Assembly: GCA_036821905.1 (NCBI GenBank)
Contig: DAISIR010000006.1
Location: 1 to 64,000 of the forward strand
Length of the DNA: 64,000 nt
Reading direction: 5' to 3'
Source of the DNA: Brooklawnia sp937867175
GTDB taxonomy: Bacteria > Actinomycetota > Actinomycetes > Propionibacteriales > Propionibacteriaceae
Both the position numbers and the translations under genes were made by a program. A model generated the notes under the pieces. It saw only the letters and a program-made list of their open reading frames with translations, was not told the origin of the DNA and ran no database searches. This document shows positions 58,001 to 58,663 of the stretch, in pieces (within the stretch, counting starts at the first letter, position 1; the number at the start of each line of letters is the position of its first letter).

Positions 58001-58507
58001 GTCCACGTCAACGACGATCGAGCGACCAGTGGTGTAGGCCAGCTGCAGGCCCGGCAGGTCGCCAACCGCGACCTTGATGCCGGCGGTGTCGGCTCCGGCC
58101 GCCTGCCATTGCGCGGACGCGGTGGCCGTTGCCTGGCGAAGAGCTGCCGGGCTGAGCCCGTTCGGGGCGGCGGAGGTCTCGGCTGCTTCGCCGGCGGTCA
58201 GTGCGGACCCCGCTGCAAGGACCTCCGACCAGAAGCTCCGGGCAGTCCAGGACACCCTGGTCAGCTGCCCCGGACTGGGCCGCTCCCCTTGTTCGGCAAC
58301 GGCGGCCCCCGCCGGGTTCGCGCCCGCAAATTGTGCAATCAGGGTGAGCACGACGACGAAGGCCACCCGTCCCAGCAGCCGACTAGGCAATAAGCCGCCG
58401 GCCGGACGGGGCTGGAGCCAGCCTCCGGCTCGCTGGTGTCGCGTCGCCGGCATGCGAGGAACGCCGGGGTACTGCCCGGCTTCCCGATACCGCGTCGTAC
58501 CAGACAT
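22748..58507 (-). CDS. Giant secreted modular adhesin-like protein (11,919 residues) with matrixin, beta-solenoid and RTX regions
   Basis: One frame stays open over 35.8 kb. Residues 1-71 form a Sec signal peptide (h-region VAFVVVLTLIAQFAG). About 95-212 is a matrixin-like domain with HEIGHAVGLGH at 186-196. About 250-345 is a Pro/Ala/Val linker and 378-470 an ASPM/SPD-2/Hydin-like domain. From about 480 to 9000 there are Ala/Thr/Val-rich solenoid-type repeats carrying recurring IGW motifs and YRYVG/DYxxxxW modules. About 9060-9400 contains Calx-beta-like units, and about 10,190-11,150 many GGxGxDxU (RTX) nonapeptides with VLGDNG turns. The last 765 residues are Pro/Trp/His-rich. There is no LPxTG motif or C-terminal membrane helix. 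The start is ATG 58507 with GGTGAG upstream. A calcium-stabilised surface adhesin is the most likely role (family knowledge); the ligand and anchoring are unknown. Confidence 0.88.
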   Translation of the reverse strand: MSGTTRYREAGQYPGVPRMPATRHQRAGGWLQPRPAGGLLPSRLLGRVAFVVVLTLIAQFAGANPAGAAVAEQGERPSPGQLTRVSWTARSFWSEVLAAGSALTAGEAAETSAAPNGLSPAALRQATATASAQWQAAGADTAGIKVAVGDLPGLQLAYTTGRSIVVDVDAAGWGWQRMSLLTVLRHEIGHAVGLGHTAEGLMAETLLPGTVWDVDSAVSPTGNPVAGALLAPNASPSLMPAEDLGGAAEPALSPAGAPVAEPAPVVVAVEAAPVVEAAPVAAPVAEPAPVVEAAPVVEPAPVVEAAPAVETAPVAGTTAAAAVVEPAPAAPAAATAATTDTVSASSAAGPTPASQPTSQPTTLIAAELTAQAAAVAASGASVQLSASSVDFGTVRPAAATTGTIVVTNTGTETVALGTPALSGAGFTVASVPAALAASESVTLTVTFETSRAGLHQATLMLGEGLAVDLSGRISRWGLDAEVATATLNDGEAWNHELRLNNGAVALANVADAIDLDEAPLAASYVVLGGPGIDTLVGPQADTTWLVTGLGQGSVAGIRFDGFENLTGAPDNQDIFEFSAAGSLAGVVDGGPNGFDSLVVDAAGRPLDAVAHDPHSGVLTVGNTKINYVGLEPISISGATDLTVSGTAGDEAITVVAHATTAGWLTVDAATIESLSFAVPSHSLTIDGIGGTDSVTISGANGAINLGAIPFTVRAETIIVAAGADLTAGDITLAAQATNVPGATTTDLAAKAEVAGTLRGQVVVVSAKARQDLSQTGQDANGAFAYALTSSAIAQLAATASVVASALRVLADTVVDFTWAGAAASTTPGGTTVAAKVGVALNNETRAQILTGSTVQGRNASPLAEVLVAALDTTNVSIAIADESQPYRLLGLESGSYYFDFGNLQAQIDLTRNTAATIATSTPIAADLIKVTAGNTGSVTASVTSDLVGNAHITAAKDDAVAKVTGAVLTVGGLIVKATTDTAYAATGKDARIDVTGVTTAELNAATVNRDATLTSPVAVTVAARDASRLSAQGGDVHMMPGTPLVTIAAALAWNLLNRTTSATVTDSTIAVTGDVLVSATDGAVLTSTTQAAAIAERDLAVVSSDAVALAALFAANVVRGAVTAAVMGGSVSGADVTIQALAEQAVIDATSQVSAAAGPGTASLSVLPAASLGVAMALNFIGWAVDQTALAVFLATIDLLLGTDFGAEEVWDVSASAVDSTLNATATGASAGNLTVKARSAELVNATLSNVSSAKTAGVAYTFSGAAGAVLATSKVSSRAAAVIESTTPTRVVVQAAGAVAVIADDSAGSYSNVKLTASSITTNDGGMHSYGQVADLLIPSDYWTTDGSATLKFGDRVRIAELGYGQPDFTAATTGTQLQNVTALDNPVTLDNEATVVTLADGYGAPRYTTSSGVRLVAAGDVVTVDAGYERGGNWETSYRYLGAGARLDLGIEDYADPTRWALVGGDAGSTYRYIGGNATLDLNAQDYSDATRWTRIAGNPLSVYEWMGPTTAITNLAAPTLTDGTAIPYTDLGWWKPIAVSDFFPQGLNVTTSPSVGIAAAVVLNDVRSNVEASVVGVELTASSLKVQAIEQAVIRADADVTATSSGGSSFTGQGTSLAAGGVIATNRVLGGASAIVERSVLTVSGDVLVKALLVAEIDATTRAALVSAGNAFGITMAFNTIGWVPTNVFFAAVDALLGDPLISKAFNGETPAQATALVQQTPVTAGSVTVSAAVESTIHAYVGNDATSAPAALFGAGGMSVNGVLSSNRVSSGASAQIDSDLPSDYTLDANLAALVAGTRVRDDQGRIYEYVGAGRGPPAGRTTIDLTTENFSNTTDWRLANLVATTGPVTVEARNAASIDSTTYLHAEVSPSNDAGAGIINSWIGKVLDDYEFTSNSGEQPLLFGDRVRVADDWTGTSTVNATLNPAGSVFQYMGANTGTGTRDLAAQDYSNYELWKQLTPTSLITGSLSYAIVGEIGTAMKKELIGSSDSKFGLVAYNDVRGDTFATIDHTVVNATGDVTVLAENAAIITASDSSVVSAWNGIGGVIVTNLVLSSGDALVDASPITTSQAGNLLVSAAQTGQIDAFASTAIEAWDAKSALLAFNSIGWKSQNIFFNIIDTLLGDPLISGAFSGEQPARAHALVTNSPLDIAGDITVSAVSATQLNAVAGNENVVVAVVDIVFPSAGQQADKKTGAIAGYGASGVGGGFVLASNKVSSAARAAIEFTGAQQGKASAVGALAVEAQDTAGIDASSKVVQDVTTKNDLSGLTGVINQIIIPGDYDYTTASGEVFLLAGDRVRVGPTYTGGGDTGAVYVYVGPDALKTLGGIDYSSPSWVKVSAGPNIEDFYPGIGNFLDSDARAVGVLIVMNDLRSSVDARIVNADVDAASVSVTALESALLKADGLMTVNASGGSMLGKGTVWAGGGQIATNVVLAEANAAIVASDVTTTGDLLVSAKNTSGIDATVLSSVTSTDTSVGITLAFNALGWKASNVLFNTIDAILGDPLISGALGGEQPAEAVASVVNSKLHVGGNATVLADNDAALNATLSNAATSNASALMGATGAGVGFMIASNKVSAGAKAFISSEGAQVTSDSAPQVVDAKPGTLVTLHEGFGTATATAADAAGSQQITLTPGAIPNVTVGAGYGTPDVTATGSGTQPVTGTPGTNVQLGEGWGNPDYVADSGEAAQNAAVAPSVAGDQGTLVELAPTYGLGGRWQTGSGTVTVQPGDAVVVSPGYTLGGVPGKVYTYAGATAATLNLSAQDYLATAGWTPSHDQGLYQSGSGTQTVRSGDTLLVTDGYTGNALDTRVYRYVGTADLASFDVGTFDLAGATNWVLLGGAPGATYLYKGGAATLDLNAQDYTCSLWTPIGGTPGATYRYVGPSTPTLDVNSQDYTNTTGWTPLGGTPGATYRYVGPTVNADSTAVVLDLNAQDYTNTTTWARLGGSPGASYWFVGSALAGAGLDLNAQDYTNTALWAPIPAWLQGFVERVPVASDMTVDVMGNLLVEARNSAAIWANVTVVASSTTFNTGGMNVAQQELNNFVPAGYSTVEGTRTLNFGDTVRITKDFITEDYTSDAGLTTLTNGKTVRVADGYATPVFTSDSGKRLVTSGENVQLADGYSQTLGVPGAIYRYLGDNARLDLGNTDYTDTALWAVVAGESGGVYRYLGSGASLNLTNLDYTDAATWLPMGGVPGSVYKWLGPDGTTMDLSAPAHPYTDLDWWKQSLLNQLIPQGLDFDKSDAYAVGGLVVMNDVRGGAVAAIARADVDAASVTVRALEQVFLRAVSDSSITSSGGGSFGSRGGDSIAVGGTIAANVVGSKALASIDRSVVNTTTGDVVVEARNLSQLDAKTANLTQSAGKTVGVTLAFNTIGWRSQAFLLNTIDTLLGDPLLGNEDPALVEAKIVDSTITAGGSVSVIGLNEAVINAESTNDTAMICVMVTGSSGWSAGLLIAQNMVNVKTSATVENTGTSKGALSAGGSVTVAAEEAAEINADSFMRQLTQVINDFGLSAFAGLISAALTNYGYTTNSGSQTLNNGELVRVANDWLGVGDPGAVYRWSGADGSQMDLGTQGYSLANGWARVYVDEALKFLTDLSPWIGGFLSGGVDGAGIGLAFVHNDLRGGVTSKISKMTVTAPAGVSVTALETATIRANDLSSVVVQATGSSIEEKFEALNKLLKDKLKDKAPEIKFAGEVPSLNALVVTNAMVSSATATVVDSEITATAGAVVVAAKNTSPLSAEITAKTQAPGVGVGVTLAFNTVGWNAQNVLFNFIDALLGIVGEQHPAAATASVTGTPITAGGDISVTAETAAAITSHVKSSLLTVAISTLPKPPEAPSEEGDKKPAEKPKDEPKKKEEPKPLKSIAIDPVLAMNKVATKTQAIIDGAPKVEAGGNLTVTATDSATITSTVSAPAIAVAVEIGTNPEANKGAVAVTVAISIARNDIRTDTNAQIKNVPIVKASKNITVSASQASAIDATSTASAISVSASASGKATAFSGGGASAVNLIAGDTIAKIADVGSVEATAGAIAIKTTNSAAITATVTAVSAAVALSLKSDKMTAGVAIGVSVARNLIGWDEWGGANAIEVKAQAVNTSLKAGNGVTISAQSTSVIDAFVLAASVAIAASTTDAAAVAIGGLWTDNRIATDIEASASSTGVDAGTGGLAVEATDSSKITADAMAAAVTASLSGGKSGAGSVGLALAHNTVDNTVAAFIENAGTMKAGGAVTITATNDSEIRVKAIAVAFAASVTAGTPAVALSGGGAESTNVVLSTTTASVTGGSLGTAANKVGDVTITAKSTGLVEALVLAVAASIAISGTNAPAFALGVSVARNFIGWDPSATIDSGGRPVYESTAYPDTLNTGDFVRIVDGPRTGGVYQYLGPQLTDPPHEYTSTQTVAGGIDYGARVQAADGTVYRWVPSYDQYSTDVLTHLDAGAIVNNLADGKFYRLLTGLTGPVDLSTQTYSDTSRWTLINPTDLSVVGANDGNWIALSGVELTTLDYSDTTLWRQVGVKRDAAKVEALVSAASIHSAGAVSLTASSSQSIDAQVIAGAAAIGGGGTTGVAASAAGSFAQNEISTDVKAGIEGGTGARPTVDVASLKLEATDHSAIHAIVIAAAIGVAVGGTTGVAISVGLSIALNEVSNAVEAVISKANVKTNSGGVTLKVDSAAQNLFQLTPVGDLTVAGLDDAGVVDSDDLTTSGIDEAADDVAGDLLVRTALEGMLAGTQYQLSTGWTLDVLRPGASWQVTDGQRVYVITLLGSGPDAGKLQFWAPTIQAVSVGASLAAGFAGTTGVALSGAGAVALNSVTSTANAHLDDSVVEAAGPVTLTADGSRVITATIMALSAALAGGGTTGVGVSIGVAVAKNLIGEQLDGTKAPVQTQAYLLRSSVSADGVLSLAATAAQTIGALVVSASAAVAVGGTAGVGASGAGVWVENVIRTATGAFVDGDSSVVAIKGNDKDADGVSLKLSALDTSTISAIAGAVSLAFAFGGTAGVAVSVGVSLAKNLIDGKVTAAINKATVTNKAGSGTPGGITLTAREDPGIRAVSAAASVAVGAGTFGAGVAGAGAWARNEITTATSATITDATLTSGGKVSLTAEDTSQITAIIAAVAIGVGAGAGGLGVAIGGAVAENIISTVTTAQILRSSVFYTVSSDLTLQATTNQVINALVLAGSMAVAVGDGGAVGASGAAARNSITGQTTASVDGGVTGATIGSETVPVASITIKALDTSLINAVTGAASIAASFGPNVGVAIGIGVALAWNRIDNAVDAAVVNAVVTGSGPFNLAADEAAQIKAWTAAASLSVAVGLVAVGVSGAGAQATNIILTKVNAHVDGGSLESGGDITIKATNDAAIEAKVLAVAAAVAGGAAGVGVALGASVARNFIGWEPGSTGNPTFTSSDASSVTPVTVVKGDTVQVVSGARTGDIYKYVAASPLTSTDLSVLEYGDTGQWQLVGKDDRAQVRAYISAASKVSADGQLTLTADATQTIDALVVAGAVALTGGGAAVGVSGAGVYAENRIATDVQAFLDGDDPLSTAVETTIVDVGSIKITATDASGINAVAGAAAIAAAIGGVGVGVSIGLSLAFNEVTNDVAAFIANATVDSDGDLVLSATSRGPDGFNITGVTVAQLVDAASATPSTTSLDALTAAFTSAGHALPATAAPVVTEIAAGNSWLVVSGAEVYVITWSGEALLASRPTIGAVAVAASVGAGLGAIGVAVAGAGAVAENVVLSTANAYLDASTVTRAAKIDLDATSTSSVVAVIAAASAAIGVAVTSAGVGASIGVSVARNTIGTAVKDADALPEVGAFLRNTSVTASGALTLDAVGGQTIAALVVAMSAAIGAGAVAGVGLSGAGVWAENTIASDVQAFISATSAATVTAATVTAASVGLRAADHSAIMAIAGSASLAAGIGLVGVSIAVSATIARNTISSDVSAQLQNTAVTATQPDDPNDPDDVTGITITADNSATITAIAAAASLAVGGGLVGAGVSGAGADVANVILTATVASASGGSLSSKSAVTISATDDATITATVGAVSAALGAGFVGAGLAMGASRARNLIGWALDATTATPAQITASATGTAIEADGALTITADATQTIAATVVAGSVAISAGVVAIGLAGAGASTLNRVASQVHAYIDGDGATGIKAASVSVEASDHSHITSFTGSAALAAALGGVSGTVAIAVGLAKNEIANEVYAWITNADGAATDTTDWGVDATTGGITIKATDAPIIDSTAYAASAAASLSFFGSLTISGAGAEALNVILTKTRAYATASDLRSAGDITIEASDTSTISAVVKTVAAGFSVGYYAGAVSIGTGTAHNYVGRDDQAAEVLAYLSSSSARANAGQIWLTAAESAAITADVQADGHSLSVGLIAVAASGAGVVLENQVNTLVRAAVSNTRNSGVQASSGVTISAQDTSKITANAKAATFAAAVGVGAAVSVSASRASNTIASTVDAHATSASITTTSGNLSIDAAESATIETSAVASAQSDGLGVTLSGGGASATASITTTTHGYADPVALDIAGDIRIRARDSAIAVTTATGHATAISLIAVSGAFTTATSTVKPDVAAWLAGHTTGDTTATADGDIAVLGILAASSTATAKAGSFSTGLNSAGASAAATITAKSGTQPSVKAAITGGTVVSTGGSISVVGSYNADSSGTVANGSGANASAQASSGGVLYGDSGSSATATEQPTMQVCVDTGVALRARQAVQLVGASVTSGVAVAGGKDGGFIGLGRSTSSATGSGSTSVTFGGSLGTLGQPGATLLTVTASSVDDARATSQAVSGGVYAQTKNDSTATVEPTVRAGVSDAALVHVTGNVDVSATEDPEADASTRGTSVGLLDFAGSQSKATAKPTVRALVGTSATILADGNVSLAATLVPQASGTAPDHQVTGVDTSDTSGGNNLTVERHNLTTGDLVEYADNGAPIPGLTGAATITEDGSTVLVRRQYSVVNVLTGASIDPNKLSFGGVFDASAINGATDTISIPGHSFVTGDYVVPDVSVGGLNLGNRYYVVVVDEGTIRLVASADVGEGGLFAPTAVSGNTVTITGHGFEEGDAVTYDAPDPYVFANSLVDVNGFSDGKPVNDPSKNNIVFVDADGNPVAHGLQVGDKVVYTLLTSGGTQVDGLTSGQTYRVAAVTSSGIQLKNSDKLANLNVVYTLDGPRTKITRTDGAAWLANGFNANQQVTISSAEVTGTFTIDQVSGTNLWIASTGFKATRLIEQFDFNPFVDASPDVPATITRTIRNWSTDGFTNGTQIRIDGYSGTFTIASVSGMTATLSGSPSITDGTYTTTITRAVSGVVNDTFDSPIIALSLTKTSGTRDDGTPIPVKDEHQLQLLPFGPIGGLTDGATYYVRTIAGDAFELWTAASGGSRVTLSSGGLSGAASHSLRPVVPLTTGTGQETLRIDLTGAIPAGSTHKLLGLGGVDLALAMPQSGDGITSATSTGSGGGAIAAGQNRADITVENTITAVLGAGAVVEAPRGSVSITGSGTTRTSASSKNSTGGVVGIGKTDTNTTIWTDNQATIGSGAQVQARTFALTATTSTDADGSNTAKGGGLVTVANTETGAIGIDYITRAAIAASATVLAANTATVGASTSVSGDQNSAASGLGFGVDARSNSVVKVGQSGIAGKTGATTATDLGSEAILSARRVTLSALVPSLWLHATSSSKGAGFYSEGIDDATADTTASNTVTIGARAQLTGTEGVDLRTSFANVDTYADSYARSTGLFGYVDADGRNTTSLTSTVTGADDALVTAGPSDGSVKDVAGNTPNGNPGPYPALAFYVSTANGSVSAGMDGHVSKRSLAAGGGDEDGSGAVATQRVVFDSDVLILSGRSPRLVVDADGTITEAVNVTVGPTQQTSGPVVGDTIVVNNITNPGPGTVFFDSPTIANTSPGAKGTWTFRDTLSSVLLSNASALPMQVNDISVLSSAQPIVDLQGPTVTLLFTIRRDVAPTLIEILGTHAAVAPAVDGPAIIINGVIDNPIGTTKVRNEFGPILGSGVRAVDTSGDPASLIRTNVVILETPHSSIGTAATRLNVDTVAVENAAGEPVYPPTTTVQRFTVAAGDSLYLDVRGILRVPDPSTVTSHEVLIDAVAAQTGDANLLMQPSLKETGLRTSAGVLVRWPDNVNGLTHYTFFTPDSGTAPSYGLGTAGSSTANVASTWVVKARDAGGALADPGVVAGGNIIIEAAAPAIDPAISPAKRINVDAITQITGTGHIDILTNGWIIDTEETDDLRVGRIRSNYGDVTLHSPAMIVDALNDAGTGVEADVAGVNITMHAGEAGVLGGIGALGNWLEINVDTLNSALPGVLSAFDTAAGDTSRTQGIFFDETVGDLQVDTVHTVSDVGLRTTNGSILDARNGGAGDDAWNIRGRSIDLSANGGCIGNPSGLNDLEIDSSISGLFTSTDVGLEASYSIFVTETASYLRLVLAQAGNGNVRLTVRESPAADEDLYLVQSGSVRFAEAGPDAPRTVPNGMILADGLVAETTGNVQLRVGDNISTDANSLIRATHNVDIHGDWGNLDQNYGSTMVFSGDITAGYLVDGSNKPPYLTNIYGEADADTIAFGDELGIGMTDTLGSDGYVHLGSQTRVHAASGEDRMVVNYLQTMDVAAGHTLTLDGQAGADTYAVYTTGSRATASGVRNYVINLLDTGAPDDGADVAAIYGVDNLDPALTGYLPATTTAAPSDDVFLLRAATCIPAGGGQTCEGSNETADHPAFVALLHGSVATYADLIAGNEPTTAVQRVNYDTALNGRLSVYGLAGNDHFYVDDTTTTITLDGGAGFDNFQIGQIFGTKRDAASGGVAAQDLFPSLVATTRGWLSPGTHAPLMATGGTGNDTYTVYSNQAALRLEGDDDADLFVVRAFALAQTCDDANGDGTCDTAGTRTDTWTDDLIPLDANGQPRPIIGVSTGQPLDIRTGGGADEVQYNVNAPVSVDGGTGVDKVVILGTEFADDIVITADSVSGAGINLRFTAVELVEVDGLEGDDEFFVQSTAHGVAYRIIGGLGSDTINVASDVVEDIVVRELEGVAGTVNHLITSTSDAGYNGLTAGGLATSVVRGSGLVVIEQTNGTRVTEGGAIDSYTVRLARQPAANVYVTASAAASPQEEATDATSVNLANIAQQLPTGLGDSIWLCTTASGAGCAAPRDFQRFVYLNGVLTAVASQALVLTFTPDNYATAQLVYVYAPDDARSEGDRVVVVQHSVESADPTYHGLAVANVEVAVRDNDTPGLRVTEVIPGTAVEDARSVVVEGSNDPLAGGAYTGQDDEILVQLASDPGAGVTVVVQLPLDAASVQAITLSSADTRWDATARTLTFTGGPAGNWDAAARLAIRAADDYRAEDPQTAVIGFECASTGTCGDATSYRLDNLRSGVATVDVASIDNETPGMVITESGTGTLLVDDDPKTTADETLLPASQDSYTIRLTRRPDGTVRVVVLTDGVTDVVSVGGVPVVLQEIGDSQWTGNGTSAAEPEPADPSGLGGRRVTRSDGSSWLGDGFLEGQRVRVYNAADSSQFVDLKIAVIRGSNATQDDTLQFTAEGATPGWWLTASSLSVVRLGAVATFNQTNWYQEQTVVLKADPGYALPLVRQGSKTYPATTHRLSAIQGPVSVEGGGTGADRSLRSAVKLPGEKDGPSFSIAAQASEGRQIDVLNIFNDSSQQNSSGVLTSTNLSGFGMGGDLVFASSNPFGDPMAYPGGISFGSSAGTSTIEVLNILLGEGNDTLDVQGTLNPAPAVSSGGTFSYSGTTITREGPVSWGDFGFLPGQLLSISGVAGSWVITGISNDGLTITVDAALPDSITGVHTVASREPTVQGSGAATGTGTGGVVTRGSGSWVTDGFVAGQRVILDGQTGQWRVVAVDALTLTLAGPTLTQGLRTVTLPGEHGGLTVVHGGGNAPLVVTGTMTGGQGSLTRADGLAWNADGFVIGQQVQLDGETSTRTVLGFADAVCPAPAPGQTGDPRCGHGAVILLSGDAVASGTRTIHVAAPLKIAATSSMELARTPDDPTLIDPPTTSTLTRHDGGSFVANGFLVGMQVAVSGVAGLRTITAVTGTSLTLTGGQLHGLDLGAPVTVFGYDAARSGGVLIGGDHITVCNPDAVDAAGTPVPCGPVLGGPNSPLVIYGDTSQDGVWYSGDPQDVDGVDFGTKPFDPFYGIPDEDEDFIFPVANGFHHAGNDVIDASGMFAGVAVGDLPTVGLTIYGGAGNDTIIGSLAGDFLAGGSGDDTILGQGGLDQIYGDNGVNVDVLTRALTLPSVNASTYPLADDLAPGRDALYGDGRPGADELPGMDVVFGDFGQVDQDVADPNLPDARLQKIQTTGAILAMRTDRTDGADDLIIGSGANDYLFGGAGDDVIGAGEGNNVVLGDNGLVSLLVGLRVESSDPAFFGNDRIVTGAWEDIVFGGTGDDVIHAGDGANLVLGDNGRFIQYAGLTPEWSILPVTISRLETTHPAVGGVDRMTTGTGADLVAGGTAGDFVESGAGDDVVLGDNGSFDLIEIDAVLRGLNVTSTDNTIGGNDVIHAAEGNDFVIGGTGNDDIDGGAGIDYLFGDNAAFNLVVARGYVPAPPVDQLASPSVGPGGSVPQLPTLPAQPAGGELRYLQITLLDHDVAAAAAGPLAWGDDYIAGGSDDDMIWGQLGDDVIQGDGDIDFRVNGAKVGAGRDAAGYLVVRPSYEAPTDGDDYIEGGGGNDVVFGGLGADDIIGGSSAQFSLATMAQRPDGNDLLFGGAGTRIGRNDDSLGHLRDSDVLVGDNGNILRVVVANSTVLTRVPWDQRSQRQALDEGLLLRVVVQLDYSEGGPDAYPQLFPGITQAAAAGAGTGVVDVWGADEIHGESGDDAIWAGGGNDVVFADAGDDNVVGGWGHDWISGGTGVDVLHGDEAWAFYEAPGFTAQTQEAAGCGVRQPPQPQFANDVIFGGWDDDVIDGGWGHDALSGAEALATSYAPVFETGWNRPVNDGNLLGVDPLTGEFKLFNDCDPEMVITLNPDGSQVDVGWHRVKVTETVTVTDPRTGVTKTRTQDKWVEQWTDPSAMVWFLTNDPVDGRPVAARGDRHDGGHGSRPPRTFTDGDDVLFGWDGQDWLVGGTGGDALWGGNGNDVLNGYDNPWTDQGVNWHRDHGSRDADVLIGGDGRDEFITNTCADEVIHGNGRRGDHGSLALAELPSGSFARWPVLRMVPAAMLDALDDVPKVAGPQVVAVPVVDPLPAGGRTIPPAAAPVVGQPASDGSVGSWSPMYFQVPELASVVNPYRGESGKLGWGTGDDPVSCEAGGLGRPECLPRATTLLVTVGTTVVLPVSVQLVDVVADLSSRRRGSAGDSCHGPVDPVPLSRDDLATVVQMAAGLSMRPVTDAATTRAPVVEATPVLAAAAWLPGVGLVDGWLGQGVPWPDSRDPEFINLATIAWVTPMAVAVLVDVPAGHDHDTYHDNEPAHGFQLDKSLWLGTVLGPSVVGLALNWPAPWVPAELKPALPPAGGGTATFADFAALPWWRTPVATTMAINLGPEPDRHHPGSKPDHHLGKPVDPVKPGPQLWAVERAVVWSDVAFLIGLPHEHGCEGCDCDGTASIGALPDPLGTWARQWPQRSPHPGAALQPPQWTRPWTDPIQVAVFVAEGHGDNQWDFARLTVGRHGARQAAEPPPLAVATLTPLPLILAAVLGNQPNVTAPPAPLGAQPVPPTATLAEPGLGFPWQAMALPLVLPGVLTAVVHTATCPGGTPFGHDGTAGSIVLTGSGMPTRFLNRMGLNGPTGITGTLASPDGDKQLQLRAAALVLPVRVDIEQPGQHHGQRTLVRSMTIGVWLDTWTAPTRRHEAGSERPTRRDEASWLLRNAVQSALTWSQQGPQPVATLPPWNSPWKTPMVLSLAVEAPARDHKGHHSPGTGQPAPQLTIAFPSPDWRLPGRPLVTERLVVPAGHHCDSRKHAPT
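25050..27930 (-). repeat. RTX (GGxGxDxUx) calcium-binding repeats of the giant protein
   Basis: Residues about 10,190-11,155. Nonapeptides such as GGAGNDTII, GGSGDDTIL, GGTGDDVIH and GGNGNDVLN recur, separated by VLGDNG loops at intervals of about 60-70 residues. RTX beta-rolls fold on binding calcium outside the cell. Confidence 0.9.
28300..30060 (-). repeat. TRxDGxSWxxDGFxxGQxV modules in the giant protein
   Basis: At least five copies of an approximately 50-residue unit lie here (for example RSDGSSWLGDGFLEGQRV, RGSGSWVTDGFVAGQRV, RADGLAWNADGFVIGQQV, RHDGGSFVANGFLVGMQV), each followed by strands ending VxxVxGxxLTLxG. Two more copies lie at about 36600-36990. Confidence 0.75.
30300..31320 (-). 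other. Calx-beta-like domains in the giant protein
   Basis: Residues about 9060-9400. Repeats end in acidic turns (YAPDDARSEGDR, RAADDYRAEDPQ, VAVRDNDTPG) after beta-rich stretches such as GGAIDSYTVRLARQP. These are typical of Calx-beta-type calcium-binding sandwiches. Confidence 0.6.
36360..37780 (-). repeat. HGL...GxxYYV modules in the giant protein
   Basis: At least four units share a pattern of a polar turn (GHSFVTGDYV, GHGFEEGDAVTY, AHGLQVGDKVVYT), then GLxxGxxYYV, then IxL/FEL. This is the module often seen between solenoid and RTX parts of giant RTX-type proteins. Its function is unknown; it is probably a beta-sandwich spacer. Confidence 0.6.
40836..40878 (-). repeat. 15-bp tandem repeat in the giant gene
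   Basis: The unit GGCTGCGGTCACGGT occurs at 40841-40855 and 40856-40870, followed by a partial copy. It encodes TVTAA repeats and keeps the frame. Confidence 0.8.
46907..47010 (-). other. Lys/Glu/Pro-rich island in the giant protein
   Basis: Residues about 3833-3867 contain EEGDKKPAEKPKDEPKKKEE. This is a highly charged, presumably disordered hinge in a protein that otherwise has very little lysine. A second charged, probably helical island (IEEKFEALNKLLKDKLKDK) lies at about 47430-47490. Confidence 0.75.
49540..50330 (-). repeat. Tandem array of YRYVG / DYTNxxxW modules
   Basis: Modules of about 35-40 residues of the pattern GGTPGATYRYVG...LDLNAQDYTNTTxW are arrayed in tandem. DNA identity is high: a stretch starting GGTGTTGGTGTAGTCCTGCG recurs at 49574, 49682 and 49802 and again near 49905. 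Further copies lie in isolation or small groups at about 42120-42210, 45000-45420, 47740-47900, 48800-49330, 51470-51620, 52620-52820, 52980-53130 and 53970-54200. Confidence 0.8.
57095..57375 (-). other. ASPM/SPD-2/Hydin-like immunoglobulin-type domain
   Basis: Residues about 378-470: SVDFGTVRPAAATTGTIVVTN, then ALSGAGFTVASVPAALAASES and VTLTVTFETSRAGLHQATL. This matches the pattern common in choice-of-anchor and ASPM-SPD-2-Hydin domains of secreted bacterial proteins. Confidence 0.6.
57481..57760 (-). repeat. 18-bp tandem repeats encoding the Pro/Ala/Val linker
   Basis: Units of the form CCACCGGAGCAGCTTCGA recur in tandem between about 57580 and 57742, with small substitutions, and encode PAPVVEA-type repeats. 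The unit is a multiple of three, so copy-number change would alter linker length without a frameshift. Confidence 0.8.
57872..58225 (-). other. Matrixin-like (metzincin) zinc-protease domain within the giant protein
   Basis: Residues about 95-212. The full zinc signature HExxHxxGxxH is present as HEIGHAVGLGH (186-196), preceded by a strand (SIVVDVDAAGWGW) and followed by GLMAETLLPG, where M202 can serve as the Met-turn. The domain is compact, like the matrixin-type domains found at the N-terminus of some giant bacterial repeat proteins. Confidence 0.75.
58295..58507 (-). other. Signal peptide of the giant protein
   Basis: A long basic n-region (about 47 residues, with a second possible start at Met19) precedes the hydrophobic core at residues 48-61 and a probable cleavage site in NPAGAAVAEQ near residue 68-71. 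It indicates Sec export rather than the type I secretion used by most proteobacterial RTX proteins. Confidence 0.75.
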
Positions 58508-58598
58508 TGCGACTCACCCAATGTCGCGTCGAAACGGCTCCGTCTTTGGGGCAGGTCACGCGACACTGATAGCGTCCTCCTGCAGGCTCGCCGAAGCC

Positions 58599-58643
58599 AC
58601 TGTCCGCACGGCCAGACACTCGACTGTCCCTAGGGACAGTCGA
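58599..58643. promoter_or_regulatory. 24-bp perfect palindrome plus repeated ACTGTCC half-site upstream of the giant gene
   Basis: A spacerless palindrome, TCGACTGTCCC followed by its mirror, occupies 58620-58643. The half-site ACTGTCC occurs at 58599-58605 and 58623-58629 (24 bp apart) and inverted at 58634-58640. It lies between the response-regulator stop and the giant gene. It can be an operator or a terminator hairpin; the extra half-site favours an operator. Confidence 0.5.
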
Positions 58644-58663
58644 CGACAACTGAGCGCCAGTCA

